From Streptomyces fumigatiscleroticus (lineage in GTDB: Bacteria > Actinomycetota > Actinomycetes > Streptomycetales > Streptomycetaceae), in contig NZ_BMQF01000029.1 in NCBI RefSeq assembly GCF_014647975.1, forward strand, positions 1 through 64,000: DNA of 64,000 nucleotides, read 5' to 3'. Below, in pieces: positions 29,401 through 37,960 of this stretch. How positions within the stretch are numbered: the stretch's first letter is position 1; each line of letters opens with the position of its first letter. The position numbers were made by a program, and so were the translations under genes. The notes under the pieces were generated by a model. The model ran no database searches and had not been told where the DNA came from. It saw only the letters and a program-made list of their open reading frames with translations.

Positions 29401-32400
29401 CGATGAGCGCTTGATGCTCTATCTGGCCGAGCACTACCTGGGAACCCCCGGACCCGCTGTCACGGCGCAGGGCCCCGAAGTCGATGCCACACGTCTGCCG
29501 AGCGCCTTCACCGCCTCCGGACTGACCGGACTGCCGCCCCTGATGGACGAGATCCTCAAGGTGCTGCGGCAAGAGACCGAGGCCGCCGGTCTGAGCTGGA
29601 AGACGACCATCGGTTCGCTGCCGTACAACGAGCTGATCGACAAGCTGTGGAGTCTGGACGCACACCTCGACGATGCCGTCAACAAACCTTACGGGTACCG
29701 GATCGACCTGAACGACGGCAAGGGTGTGATCGCCTCGGTGGAGCTGCACTCGGAACGGCTCACACCCGGCTCGCTCGTCGGTGCCACCACGGACAAGGCG
29801 CCCATCGAGAACGTCCGGACGGCGATCGACGGGGGCAGCGGCAGTCATGCGCTCACTCAGTCCTCGGGAGCCTCCCTGTCCCTGGCCGTCGACACCGGCC
29901 CAGTGGCCGGGGAAATGGGCTACAGCCTCTCGGCCGGGATGAACTGGTCCTCCACGGACTCTCTGAGCGCCGGACGGGTCGGCCTGTGGGTGCTTGTTCC
30001 TCGCTACATCGGCTACACCTCGGCGTACGAGGTGATGTTCAGCCACCGTGCGCGGGTAACGGTGAGAAGTCGCCCTCCGGTCATGACGTCCTCCGTGCGG
30101 GGACGGGCGCTGCTGCGTACACCGGAGCCGGAGGCGTTCAGGTACGGATTCCCCGTGGAACGCGCTGCCCTCAAGGCCACCGGCTCCGGTGTGAACTCGG
30201 AGCGCGCTTCGCAGCCGGCCGCTTCCGCGCCGCCGGCCGCCGTCCACGACGGTGCGCCGTCGACCGCGCCGATGACCGGCGCTCCGTCCCCGGCCACGGG
30301 GACAGTCGCGGAGGAGCCATCCGATACTCGTCCTCCCGAGGACAACGAGGTGGTTCCTTACGCTCCGGACAGCCTGCGGCGTACCGGGCGGCGGGAGGGT
30401 GACCCCGCACATCGCCCGCTGCCGCCGTACATCGAGGACGGCCGGGGCATCGGAACGGGCATTGCCAAGGTCGAGCCCGCCACTGTCACCGCGATCTACG
30501 ACTGGCTCAGCGAGGAGCTGAAGCGAACAGGTTTCCTCCCCGCGGAGCCGACGACGCCGCTGACGGAGAGGACGCGGTACACGCACCGCTCCACCCGCGA
30601 GAGCCGGATGGAGAATCAGGCGCTGTTCGACAAGATGGTGTCTGAGCGTGCCTTCGACTCGTACTTCGACCAGATACACCAGACCGGTCACAGTTTCGCC
30701 CTGAGAGTCCGCCGGGGCGCTCTGGCGACGGACCTGTGGACGGATCATGCCACCATCACGATCAGGGCCGGGAAGTCGCCCGGCACGGCGGCCACGTACG
30801 AAGGGTCCACCGACGCGGAAGCAGCGGTGAACCTGGCCATGGGCATGGGCAACACCGAGCAGAGTGTCAGTGGCTTCCGGAGAATCGTGCTGTCCCTCCG
30901 TGCCAGGCTGACGCCCTTTCGGCAGCTCAAGTCGACAGGCTTCGGTTTCGACCTGTTCCGGCAGATCGGGGCCTCGCACGGTGTGAACCACATGCACAAC
31001 CGGCCGGAGCTGCTCGAGTACCGGGGGATCCTGCACCAGCACAAGCTGTTCAGCGACTACACGGTCACCGTCGAGTACGGGCGCTCGGGGCTGGCGCGCA
31101 ACCGGCGCCGCCGCTCCGAGCCCTACCAGCTGACGAAGCAACCGACGCTGGTGTCCCTTCTGCCTCTCGGCGATACGTCGGATCCCGGAATCTCCTACCT
31201 GGACAGGACTCCGGCATCCGTGCTCAAGCACGCGGCGATCCACTACCTGGACGCCACCGGACTGCCCGAAGCCGCTACGACCATCCTCGGCCCGTTGACC
31301 GGTCCCGAGGGCAACGCCGACCAGGAGCTCAAGGCGTTCACCCGCACCATCAGCATCCGGGCCTTCGCCAAGGAGATCATCACGGACCCGTGGGACACGG
31401 CTGCCGGTGATGCCACGGGGAACAGCCAGTCGGTCCTCCTGGTGCCGGACTCCGCGGAAGCCGGAGGCGACGGCTATCGCGTGGAAAGCGTACCCGCCTC
31501 CGCCGAGTACACCAGTGACCAGTTCTTCGATCCCGGCTGGTGGCGGGATGCCAAGGCCGGTGTCGACATCAGCGGCACGATGAACCGTACCGAGTTCGCC
31601 GGAGCGACGGACCATCCCTTCGTGCTGGGCCGCATCCTGTTGTCCCTCGGACAGACCAGCGGCTCCGACACCACGACCCGCGGGTACAGGCATACCCAGT
31701 TCGACCTCACCGTCGGCGGTCCCGCGGACCCCGCGGACCCGGCAGGCCTCGCGCTGCAAGGAGGTATGGACGCCGGCCGTTCCCAGCAGTGGAACGGCAC
31801 CCAGGGAGAGGGAAGAACCTCAGCCAAAGAGTACATTCAGCTCGACTTCAACCGTGCCTACGCGTTCGAGACGACGGTTGACTACACCGTTCGCAGCCGT
31901 CTCGAGAAGGACGGCAAATTCGCCGTCTTCGACTCCGACAGCAGCGTCGAACGGGTCAACGGCAGAAAGCTGCTGTTCGTTCTCTCCGAGCCGACGGCGC
32001 TTGAGGAGTACGGCAAGGGTCATCTTCCCGTCTCCGACCGGCAGCTCGTCGATGTGATGCGTCGCTGGCACAGCGGCGATGTGCCTCTGCGCGGTGACAC
32101 GGTGGCCACCACACTCACCCGCTGGGTGAAGGACACCCCCGAGCTGCCCGCCGATCTGAGCGCGCAGCTCCCGGCCGACCGCAAGGAACTGGCCCGTCTG
32201 CTGAGCCGGCTGCACGCGGACGGCGCCATCGTGATCCAGGAGGGCAGTATCGGAGAAGCCTTCGGCGAAGCGTTCGGCCTGGAAGTCGGCGACCCCGACG
32301 ACGTCTACGCCGACCGGCGCCTCCCGGAATATCTCACCCGTGAAGACCCCGGCGGGCGAACCCTGGGACACAGTGGCGTCCACGACCTGACCCACAAGGG

Positions 32401-35400
32401 CGGCCGCACCACCTTCGACATCGTGCGTGACCAGGTGGACAAGGTGGCTCCCGGGCTGCTCGCCGCGAGGGCGGACCTCTGGGACGGGAACGGACGCAGG
32501 ATCGGCCGGCTCCAGGGCGGCGTCAACTCACTTCAGACCATGCTGGCGAAGGGGCGTGACCTGACCCTCTTCGACGACCTGCTCTCCCCGCACGGCCTGA
32601 GTCTGTACTTGGCCAACCCGATCGGATGGCTGCTGGGCGACATCGTCGAGATCAACCTCTCCGCGGAGCTGACGTCACAGCCGCGTATCAAGGACTTCCG
32701 GCCGAACACCGGCCTGGAGAACTACGGGCATGCCTACACCTCCGAGCGCCATGGCCGCTCCGTGGACACCAGCCAGTCCGTCAACGTGGCCCGCCTCGGC
32801 AGCGGCGACGCCCACGTCTTCGGCCAGGGAAGACTGGGCATGGCCCAGGGACAGCACCGGGGCTCGGCCCGTTCCGAGACGGCCACGACCGAGCAGACCG
32901 TCTACGACTGGAACGGCCATTACCGGGTCGAACTGAACGAGGTCTTCAAGGTGAGGGTCCGCCGCATCGACATGGCGGGCCGGCCGATCACCGCGGCCCT
33001 GACCGGTTGGTACCGTGCCCGGGACGCCTACCGCTCCCGAGGCAGCAGCATCGAGGTACCAGGCGTCCTGGAGATCCAGGTCCCGCGCGGCCTGGGCGAG
33101 TTCCGGCCCGTGCTCGGCCCGCAACTGCCGGGCATCGACCCTCGCCCACTGCCTCCGCTGCCCGGCGACGCGTACGTGGCGGGCACCATGGTGGACGGCG
33201 CCCAGCCGGCCATACGCAAGCTCCTCGCCCGCATGTTCGGCCCCGAAGCCGACGGTTCCACCAAGCGCACCGCTGTGAACATCAACCAGCTGTTCACCCG
33301 GACCGCGATGAACAACCACCTCAGAAACGCGGCAGGCACTACGGACCTGCTCACCGAGCAGCTGTTCCAACCCGGACGATCCAGACGGAGGGCCCGGCTG
33401 TGGCTCACCGGAGACTTCTACGAACTCGAGGTGCTGGGCACGGTTCGCGGCACGGGCACCGGCCGCTACAGCAAACATCAGAGTGGCACCACACACAGCG
33501 CAAGCCACGAATCGTGGCGCCCCACCACAGCCGGCGCCCCCTCCGGCTCCTACGGAGTGCCCGATGTCGGAGAGCTGAGGCAGCTGACACCGGGGACGAA
33601 CACCGAGGTGTCACTCACCACAAGCTCCACCCAAGCCGGCGCCGGAACCGCGAACTACCGGCGCGAGGAACACGTCAAGCAACAGGGACCCCTGCAACTG
33701 GTCCGCCTACGCGGACGCTTCCACCTCGTCTCCAAGCGGTACGACCGCAATCTGCTCCTGCCGGACACCGAGCACCCACGCGCGTACACCAGCGGGAAGT
33801 TCGCCGGTGACATCTACGTCCAGATATTCGAGGAAGAGCTCGAGGAGCTGCGTCGGCGCCACGAAGCGGCCCCGTACCCGGCCAGCGAGGCCCACGACTG
33901 GCGGGGGCTGGACGACGCCCCGGTCTTCGACCTGTCCGCCCTGCTCGCCGAGGCCGCGAGAGAACGGGGCGCCAGTGCGGCGCGCGCCCATCAGCTGGTC
34001 GCGCAGGCCATGAGTGAGGGAAGCGACGGCGAGTTGCCTCACGCCGTACTCGTCTTCGACCTGGCGGAGTGGGAGAGACGCGCGGTCATCGAGCAGTACC
34101 GGTGGGCCGTGAAGACCCTCTCGGCCGAGGTCACACGGGCCCGGGAGGTGAACCCCCAGGTGCGGGAACCCCACGTGCTGATCCAGTACCGGGACTATCT
34201 GGCCGACCGTCCCGACCGCATCGACCCGCCCGGCATCGCGACACCCGCCGACACCGTCTTCATCGACATACCCAGGCGAGTCGAGGAAGCGCGCCGGCGC
34301 ATCACCGGGGACGACGAATCCAGGCTCTGGACACCGCTGCCGCCCATGGCCGGAATCTACGCCCTGGGGCACACCAGTCTTGTCCGCGGGATCGCAGCCG
34401 AACTGCAAGCCCACCTGAAGGTGGTCTTCACCAGGGGAGGCAACCCGGTGATGACCCGCTGGGTCGAGCCGGGCGGCCGCGTGCACGCCTTCAGCCCCTA
34501 TGGCCGCCTCGAAGCCGGCCCGCCCGGTCTCAGCCCGGACGAGGCGCAGGACGCCGGCCTGCTCACGGACGAGCTCCGCCGTGGCATCGAACTACTGGAT
34601 CTCGATGACCAGGAACTCCACACGCTCTATGCCGCGTCGAGAGACGACCGGAGGGACTTCGACGAAGCCGTTCAGAAGGAGATCACCGCACGGCTGGAGC
34701 GACTGCACCATCTCGATCCTCGACTGCCCCGACTCCTGCACCGCGCCGCCGAGCTGACGCTCCATGCGGCGCCCCTCCCTGACGGAGTCGCCGCCGACGA
34801 GGTCCACGAAGCTCTGAACACCATGCGGCAGCTCGCCCGTGTGCCGCGCACGTTGGTGAGGTCGCGGCTCGCTGACAGTGTCCAGCAGGTGCTGGACGTG
34901 ATGTCCGCCGTCACCCCGGTCACCCACCAGGGCGAGGCGGCTTCCTCCGGGGCGGGAGGCCGGGAACCCGCCGGCACCGTGTTCGGCGAGGACGGCGTCC
35001 AGGTGCCCTCCGACTCCGGAACGAAAGCGTTCTCACGCCGCACGGACGCGGCCCTCGTCTGGAATGCCGTACTGGAAGAGGACGCGAAGGGTTTCACGCC
35101 CGAGCTCTCCAAGTACCCCGACTACTTCCCCATGACCCGACAGGACGCCTGGCAGAGGTATCTCACCTCGTTCGAGCAGCACAGCCTGCTCAAGGCATCC
35201 GCCGAGGAGGCTGCGGACAGCGGACCGGACGCGATCGCGAGTCACCGGGTCGCGCTCACCGCTGCCGAGCTGGGCCTTACGCGAGACAGGCGAGCTCTGA
35301 CCGCCTGGGGACACGACGATCCCGAAGCACTGCTCACTCGTTACCGGCGACTTCATCCCGATGCCGGCGCGATCGGCCCCTTCGCACCCGCACATGAGAC

Positions 35401-36604
35401 AGCCACCTCCCGTCCCGCGGACAGCGCCACAGACCTCACGCCGCAAACCACGCTCCGATCACAACCCGACGGCAGTGAGCCACCCTCGGCCGACCCCGCG
35501 GAACAAGCACCCGGCGATCACGAACCCGCCACTGCCTCCGTCTACTACGCCCGACTCGACGAGCCCGAGCAGAACCGGCTCCGTGCAACCCTCCTGGCCC
35601 ATCTCCTCACCCTCACCCCGGGCACCGCTCACTACAGCAACGTGCGGAAGTCCCTCCAGTCCTGGCAGCCCCGTCCGGCGGTCGTCAGCCGTCCGTCGGG
35701 CCGGCCCGTGGCACAAGAGACCGAAGGCAACGACAACACATCGTCCGCCAACCCGGCACCCGTCACGAGCACCGGCGCAGCAGTGCCGCCGCCGTACACC
35801 GAGCCGAACGACCCGGCTCGGCCGGCCACGGACGCAGCGGCCGCGCAGGCGGGAACACCCGCCGACAAGACAGCGCACGGGACGCCCCGTAGCTTTCTGG
35901 ACAAGCCGCGTTCCGCGAGCATCCTCGACGAGCACGGGGCGCGTGCCGAACGGGCGGTCGGCGAGGTCACCGACCGGGCGGGGGCGGCGCACGCCGCTGC
36001 GAGCGACCTGAGGAGCACGAGGCCGGCTCGTGAGGAGAGGCGATCGTCGCCACCACCCCCTGCGCAGACAGGGCCGCTGAGGACGGCACAGAGAAGGGCC
36101 GACGGTGTCACCCCGGGCAGCGGTACTCCTGTGACGGGCCGGGCAAGCGCGGACCACGCCGGTGACGCGACTTCCACGGGCCCCTCACTCGGAGCGCGGC
36201 AGCCGTGGACGCCGAAGCGGCGGCCTGATCAGGTCGCCACCAGAGACAATCCTCTGCGCTGGCAGGACCTGCCCGAGCTCACCCGGCTACTGCACCGCCT
36301 GTCGGACTCCGCGAACGCGAACGTGGCATCGAGTTCGCAGGTGGCAACCACACTGGACGAGGTGGTGGAACAGTATCGAATCGAGTTCGCAGGCACCCTG
36401 AAGCAGTCCATCGACAACCGGCTGCGCGAAGCGGACATCGACGGGCGTACTCAGGACGTGTACGTGGATCTCGATGACTTCCCCGGAGACAGCACACAGA
36501 CGTGGATGGTTCACGTACTCCCTCACGTGGCCGAACTCCTGGACCACAGCCTGCACATCCCGCTGGCATCGGGTGTCGACCTTCACGTCTGTCCACCGGA
36601 GTGA
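26465..36604 (+). CDS. Giant 3379-residue protein of unknown function, nearly cysteine-free
   Basis: One uninterrupted frame from GTG 26465. No signal peptide or transmembrane helix is evident. By eye there are only two cysteines, at residue 14 (TQTCFPVGED) and four residues from the C-terminus (LHVCPPE). Residues about 120-400 and 2485-2765 are related repeats: DLSELLTEAA versus DLSALLAEAA, RWADPDGRVHAFDP versus RWVEPGGRVHAFSP, and LDPRLPRLLPR versus LDPRLPRLLHR. The centre (about 850-2450) has Ser/Thr/Gly-rich beta-strand-like modules. Residues about 2980-3260 are disordered and Pro/Ala-rich, and the last 100 form an ordered domain. It may relate to the very large low-cysteine proteins of streptomycetes, but I cannot confirm a family. 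The Pup-like and ATP-grasp genes follow on the same strand, so it may be substrate, scaffold or effector of that system. Confidence 0.85.
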   Translation: MSSPGNGAGVTQTCFPVGEDIQHLAETGGLSPEQAAAASEYVQRALAEMYQHALAAAGEQFGVQDRAEPSPTNQADISSPPASVPRAYAAPPAAETEASPVDADGSSPRSSGEDPEHLSHLDLSELLTEAAELPEAASVPPGPLTADLVLRRTAERPLPHLVDLTLDTAVLNTTSLRRVAGWAARTLSADLAHPLPDLRTAADTDAIRSAQRLLNTYDRILAGDLSPQEDARTFLSTVRRELDAVRAGLPHVSSPPSPESPVVHVVRSLADAEHLLHDLAQRLGAHLRAELDIDGERYTRWADPDGRVHAFDPALTGTGERTTLSSRQAQEAGLLTPAARRTVDELHFDGRELAALYRSSWTARRTFAEAVHLAVESRRERLAVLDPRLPRLLPRLSAVTDAPDTAQPAQEEERLLGDTRVFDGDSLRTLANDILAVVRGQQPATPLTPMVDRLESRPAPAGVERDAFPSAADTPPGRGQLVIEDLLDASLSARDDFGHVVAIWLPGAVPAAGELTDATLVRLTEFAALEVDGDIGPGTRTDIGSGGLTFVFAATGDDEVPGSGPGDVSADTLAGVLHHAASGRTPVLMMPGAEAFAARLAQRWDGPVVAARFGGVLDSRNGTLSAAAGSEAYRAGTGFRLYTRDDPQGVPAFTQLRAAPWDTSLDTAEPGTRIDTVTASEAQAAPSDDPENTPPGTADTAQPLAIDPIVRTAGTPRAGLPFMSQMIRRLRELTARRGAVVEESVWTNLPRYLLSNYRYLVPDPDDLYSDDPAPGGWRTGLPVPLGPGIEALVTLHPTDPQVVRSPAGSYDRPVPPRRADARPTRLETIAEEEEAADHDSETDTVGSAPDGPARLLRPRPASDRFHANQLVKGTFLTGAYVSTHAGPTSATRANVTLSAGIGTGLGWLDAVRLSLQLSGSANASTRSTSHIADAEGGHVEIGDTDATLVAYQARWSVKLRTDDRTPWEAIQPTEVTTTGDERLMLYLAEHYLGTPGPAVTAQGPEVDATRLPSAFTASGLTGLPPLMDEILKVLRQETEAAGLSWKTTIGSLPYNELIDKLWSLDAHLDDAVNKPYGYRIDLNDGKGVIASVELHSERLTPGSLVGATTDKAPIENVRTAIDGGSGSHALTQSSGASLSLAVDTGPVAGEMGYSLSAGMNWSSTDSLSAGRVGLWVLVPRYIGYTSAYEVMFSHRARVTVRSRPPVMTSSVRGRALLRTPEPEAFRYGFPVERAALKATGSGVNSERASQPAASAPPAAVHDGAPSTAPMTGAPSPATGTVAEEPSDTRPPEDNEVVPYAPDSLRRTGRREGDPAHRPLPPYIEDGRGIGTGIAKVEPATVTAIYDWLSEELKRTGFLPAEPTTPLTERTRYTHRSTRESRMENQALFDKMVSERAFDSYFDQIHQTGHSFALRVRRGALATDLWTDHATITIRAGKSPGTAATYEGSTDAEAAVNLAMGMGNTEQSVSGFRRIVLSLRARLTPFRQLKSTGFGFDLFRQIGASHGVNHMHNRPELLEYRGILHQHKLFSDYTVTVEYGRSGLARNRRRRSEPYQLTKQPTLVSLLPLGDTSDPGISYLDRTPASVLKHAAIHYLDATGLPEAATTILGPLTGPEGNADQELKAFTRTISIRAFAKEIITDPWDTAAGDATGNSQSVLLVPDSAEAGGDGYRVESVPASAEYTSDQFFDPGWWRDAKAGVDISGTMNRTEFAGATDHPFVLGRILLSLGQTSGSDTTTRGYRHTQFDLTVGGPADPADPAGLALQGGMDAGRSQQWNGTQGEGRTSAKEYIQLDFNRAYAFETTVDYTVRSRLEKDGKFAVFDSDSSVERVNGRKLLFVLSEPTALEEYGKGHLPVSDRQLVDVMRRWHSGDVPLRGDTVATTLTRWVKDTPELPADLSAQLPADRKELARLLSRLHADGAIVIQEGSIGEAFGEAFGLEVGDPDDVYADRRLPEYLTREDPGGRTLGHSGVHDLTHKGGRTTFDIVRDQVDKVAPGLLAARADLWDGNGRRIGRLQGGVNSLQTMLAKGRDLTLFDDLLSPHGLSLYLANPIGWLLGDIVEINLSAELTSQPRIKDFRPNTGLENYGHAYTSERHGRSVDTSQSVNVARLGSGDAHVFGQGRLGMAQGQHRGSARSETATTEQTVYDWNGHYRVELNEVFKVRVRRIDMAGRPITAALTGWYRARDAYRSRGSSIEVPGVLEIQVPRGLGEFRPVLGPQLPGIDPRPLPPLPGDAYVAGTMVDGAQPAIRKLLARMFGPEADGSTKRTAVNINQLFTRTAMNNHLRNAAGTTDLLTEQLFQPGRSRRRARLWLTGDFYELEVLGTVRGTGTGRYSKHQSGTTHSASHESWRPTTAGAPSGSYGVPDVGELRQLTPGTNTEVSLTTSSTQAGAGTANYRREEHVKQQGPLQLVRLRGRFHLVSKRYDRNLLLPDTEHPRAYTSGKFAGDIYVQIFEEELEELRRRHEAAPYPASEAHDWRGLDDAPVFDLSALLAEAARERGASAARAHQLVAQAMSEGSDGELPHAVLVFDLAEWERRAVIEQYRWAVKTLSAEVTRAREVNPQVREPHVLIQYRDYLADRPDRIDPPGIATPADTVFIDIPRRVEEARRRITGDDESRLWTPLPPMAGIYALGHTSLVRGIAAELQAHLKVVFTRGGNPVMTRWVEPGGRVHAFSPYGRLEAGPPGLSPDEAQDAGLLTDELRRGIELLDLDDQELHTLYAASRDDRRDFDEAVQKEITARLERLHHLDPRLPRLLHRAAELTLHAAPLPDGVAADEVHEALNTMRQLARVPRTLVRSRLADSVQQVLDVMSAVTPVTHQGEAASSGAGGREPAGTVFGEDGVQVPSDSGTKAFSRRTDAALVWNAVLEEDAKGFTPELSKYPDYFPMTRQDAWQRYLTSFEQHSLLKASAEEAADSGPDAIASHRVALTAAELGLTRDRRALTAWGHDDPEALLTRYRRLHPDAGAIGPFAPAHETATSRPADSATDLTPQTTLRSQPDGSEPPSADPAEQAPGDHEPATASVYYARLDEPEQNRLRATLLAHLLTLTPGTAHYSNVRKSLQSWQPRPAVVSRPSGRPVAQETEGNDNTSSANPAPVTSTGAAVPPPYTEPNDPARPATDAAAAQAGTPADKTAHGTPRSFLDKPRSASILDEHGARAERAVGEVTDRAGAAHAAASDLRSTRPAREERRSSPPPPAQTGPLRTAQRRADGVTPGSGTPVTGRASADHAGDATSTGPSLGARQPWTPKRRPDQVATRDNPLRWQDLPELTRLLHRLSDSANANVASSSQVATTLDEVVEQYRIEFAGTLKQSIDNRLREADIDGRTQDVYVDLDDFPGDSTQTWMVHVLPHVAELLDHSLHIPLASGVDLHVCPPE

Positions 36605-36639
36605 ACCTGGCGCCCGCACCGCGCCGTTGTAGTTCATGG

Positions 36640-36667
36640 AGGTGTCACGGCTGATGCCGTGACACCT
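36640..36667 (+). terminator. Strong hairpin between giant gene and Pup-like gene
   Basis: A perfect 11-bp inverted repeat aggtgtcacgg/ccgtgacacct with 6-nt loop (36640-36650, 36657-36667) lies 36 bp after the giant gene's stop and 28 bp before the Pup-like start. It may partially terminate transcription or define a processing site, giving different expression of the giant protein and the small tag. Confidence 0.55.
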
Positions 36668-36694
36668 GGATTCGCGACCACGAAGGGCTGAGAC

Positions 36695-36898
36695 GTGCAG
36701 CGTAAGGATGAGCACCGGCACCACCGTCATGACGAGTCCGACCAGGAAGCCACAGAGGCGGCCACGAGCCGTCCTGAATCCGCTTCGCAGGCATCCGCCG
36801 ACGCGGACGATGTCCTCGAAGAGATAGAGGACGTCCTCAGCGAGATCGAGAATCCTGAGGAATGGATCAGGGGTTTCGTGCAGAAGGGTGGTGAGTAA
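36695..36898 (+). CDS. Pup-like (prokaryotic ubiquitin-like) small protein
   Basis: A 67-residue acidic protein ending FVQKGGE, the C-terminal signature of actinobacterial Pup. The preceding VLEEIEDVLSEIE helix matches the Pup coiled-coil segment (V-L-x-E-I-D-D-V-L) that binds the proteasomal ATPase, and EEWIRGFVQKGGE matches the F-V-R-x-F/Y-V-Q-K-G-G-E/Q end. Relative to remembered canonical Pup there are two extra residues between the two blocks and a distinctive His-rich N-terminus (KDEHRHHRHDE). A terminal Glu means no deamidation would be needed before ligation. GTG 36695 has AAGGG upstream. No proteasome, Dop or PafA gene is in the window, so this is a paralogue outside the usual locus. 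It is followed at once by an ATP-grasp ligase. Confidence 0.85.
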   Translation: MQRKDEHRHHRHDESDQEATEAATSRPESASQASADADDVLEEIEDVLSEIENPEEWIRGFVQKGGE

Positions 36899-36993
36899 GC
36901 CTGCTCGCCCCCGACGCCCCCGTCACCTCGACTCAAGACCTTCTGGTCATCAACGGCCGCGTCTTCCAGTCCCAGCACTCCGCTGGAACAACG

Positions 36994-37869
36994 TTGTACC
37001 TGGACGAGACAGAGGTCTTCTTCTGTGACATAGAGGATCTGAAGTTCCACGTTCAAACAAGCCGTACGCATATCGCAGAAGTGATAGGAGGGCGTGACCT
37101 GGCGGAGTTCGGGCTTGTCCAGATCGCCGCGTATCCCCGTCCGACGGCCACCTTGCTCAGTGCCATCTCCGCCTATCTGGAGTACCGGCGGAAGCCGTTG
37201 GCCAACATGGGGGCGATCAGCGCGCCGACGAAGCTCTACCAGCTCATGGTCCTGGCGCAGAGCGCGCTGCCGGTCCCCACTACGATCTACCTTTCGCGGC
37301 GGCTGCTCAACGACTCGTTCACGGACATAGCCGCCCAGCTCGGACTGCCGTTCGTACTGAAGGCGATCAACGCCAGTGGCGGGCGTTTGAACTACCTGAT
37401 CGAAACCGAGGTCGACTTCCTGAGGTTCGTGCATGATCCGCGACTTGCCGAGGTCGCGTTTCTGGCGCAGGAGTTCATACCGAACAACGGGACCTTCCGT
37501 ACCTTGGTGTTCGGGAAGGATGTGCCGATAGTCATGCACCGCTGTAGCACCGACAGCGCCCATCTGAGCAACACGGAACGGGGAGGGCATGCCACTCTGT
37601 TCGATGTCGACACTTTCGACGGCGAGGCCCTTGACCTGAGCCTGCGAGCGGCTGAGCTCATGGGGTGTGACGTCGCAGGTGTCAATCTGGTGCAGCACCG
37701 GCAGACTCGTCAGTGGTATGTGCTGGAGGTCAACTCCAGCCCCGCCATCGGCAGCGGGGCGTTCGCCAAGGAGAAGACCGAAGCGTACTCCTCCTACCTC
37801 CGCGCGAGGTTGTCCCAAGTGGAGGATGTGCGACGAGCAGGACGTGACGTTCGCGAATCGAGCTGCTGA
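36994..37869 (+). CDS. ATP-grasp ligase (RimK-superfamily-like)
   Basis: A ligase of at least 291 residues predicted to form an amide (or ester) bond through an acyl-phosphate. ATP-grasp features: LPFVLKAINASGGRLNYL (ATP-binding Lys and Gly-rich loop), AQEFIPNNGTFRTLVFG (central strands), and the magnesium-binding end AGVNLVQHRQT...WYVLEVNSSPAIGSG, with the conserved E-x-N as EVN. The start is unclear. TTG 36994 is the first conventional start, but the frame is open back to 36895, directly after the Pup-like stop, and residues LLVINGRVFQSQ upstream look like a genuine first beta-strand, so a rare start near 36901 is possible. Position and likely coupling suggest it acts on the Pup-like peptide. 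Confidence 0.85.
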   Translation: MYLDETEVFFCDIEDLKFHVQTSRTHIAEVIGGRDLAEFGLVQIAAYPRPTATLLSAISAYLEYRRKPLANMGAISAPTKLYQLMVLAQSALPVPTTIYLSRRLLNDSFTDIAAQLGLPFVLKAINASGGRLNYLIETEVDFLRFVHDPRLAEVAFLAQEFIPNNGTFRTLVFGKDVPIVMHRCSTDSAHLSNTERGGHATLFDVDTFDGEALDLSLRAAELMGCDVAGVNLVQHRQTRQWYVLEVNSSPAIGSGAFAKEKTEAYSSYLRARLSQVEDVRRAGRDVRESSC

Positions 37870-37960
37870 GCCGAACGTCGGCTCGTCCGGGACGGACCAT
37901 GTTCCGCCTGGGCGGCGAAGTCGTGCCGCTACCTGCGGACTTCGTCCGGTGAACCTCCCG

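Noticed and set aside
27266..31759. 1497-codon minus-strand frame inside the giant gene
   Set aside because: Antisense to a frame with real codon bias and domains; its product is low-complexity and lacks motifs.
36695..36898. Interpretation as a lasso or lanthipeptide precursor
   Set aside because: The C-terminal half matches Pup (FVQKGGE and acidic helix) far better, and there are no Cys or lasso-type cores; graspetide-type modification is kept only as an alternative.
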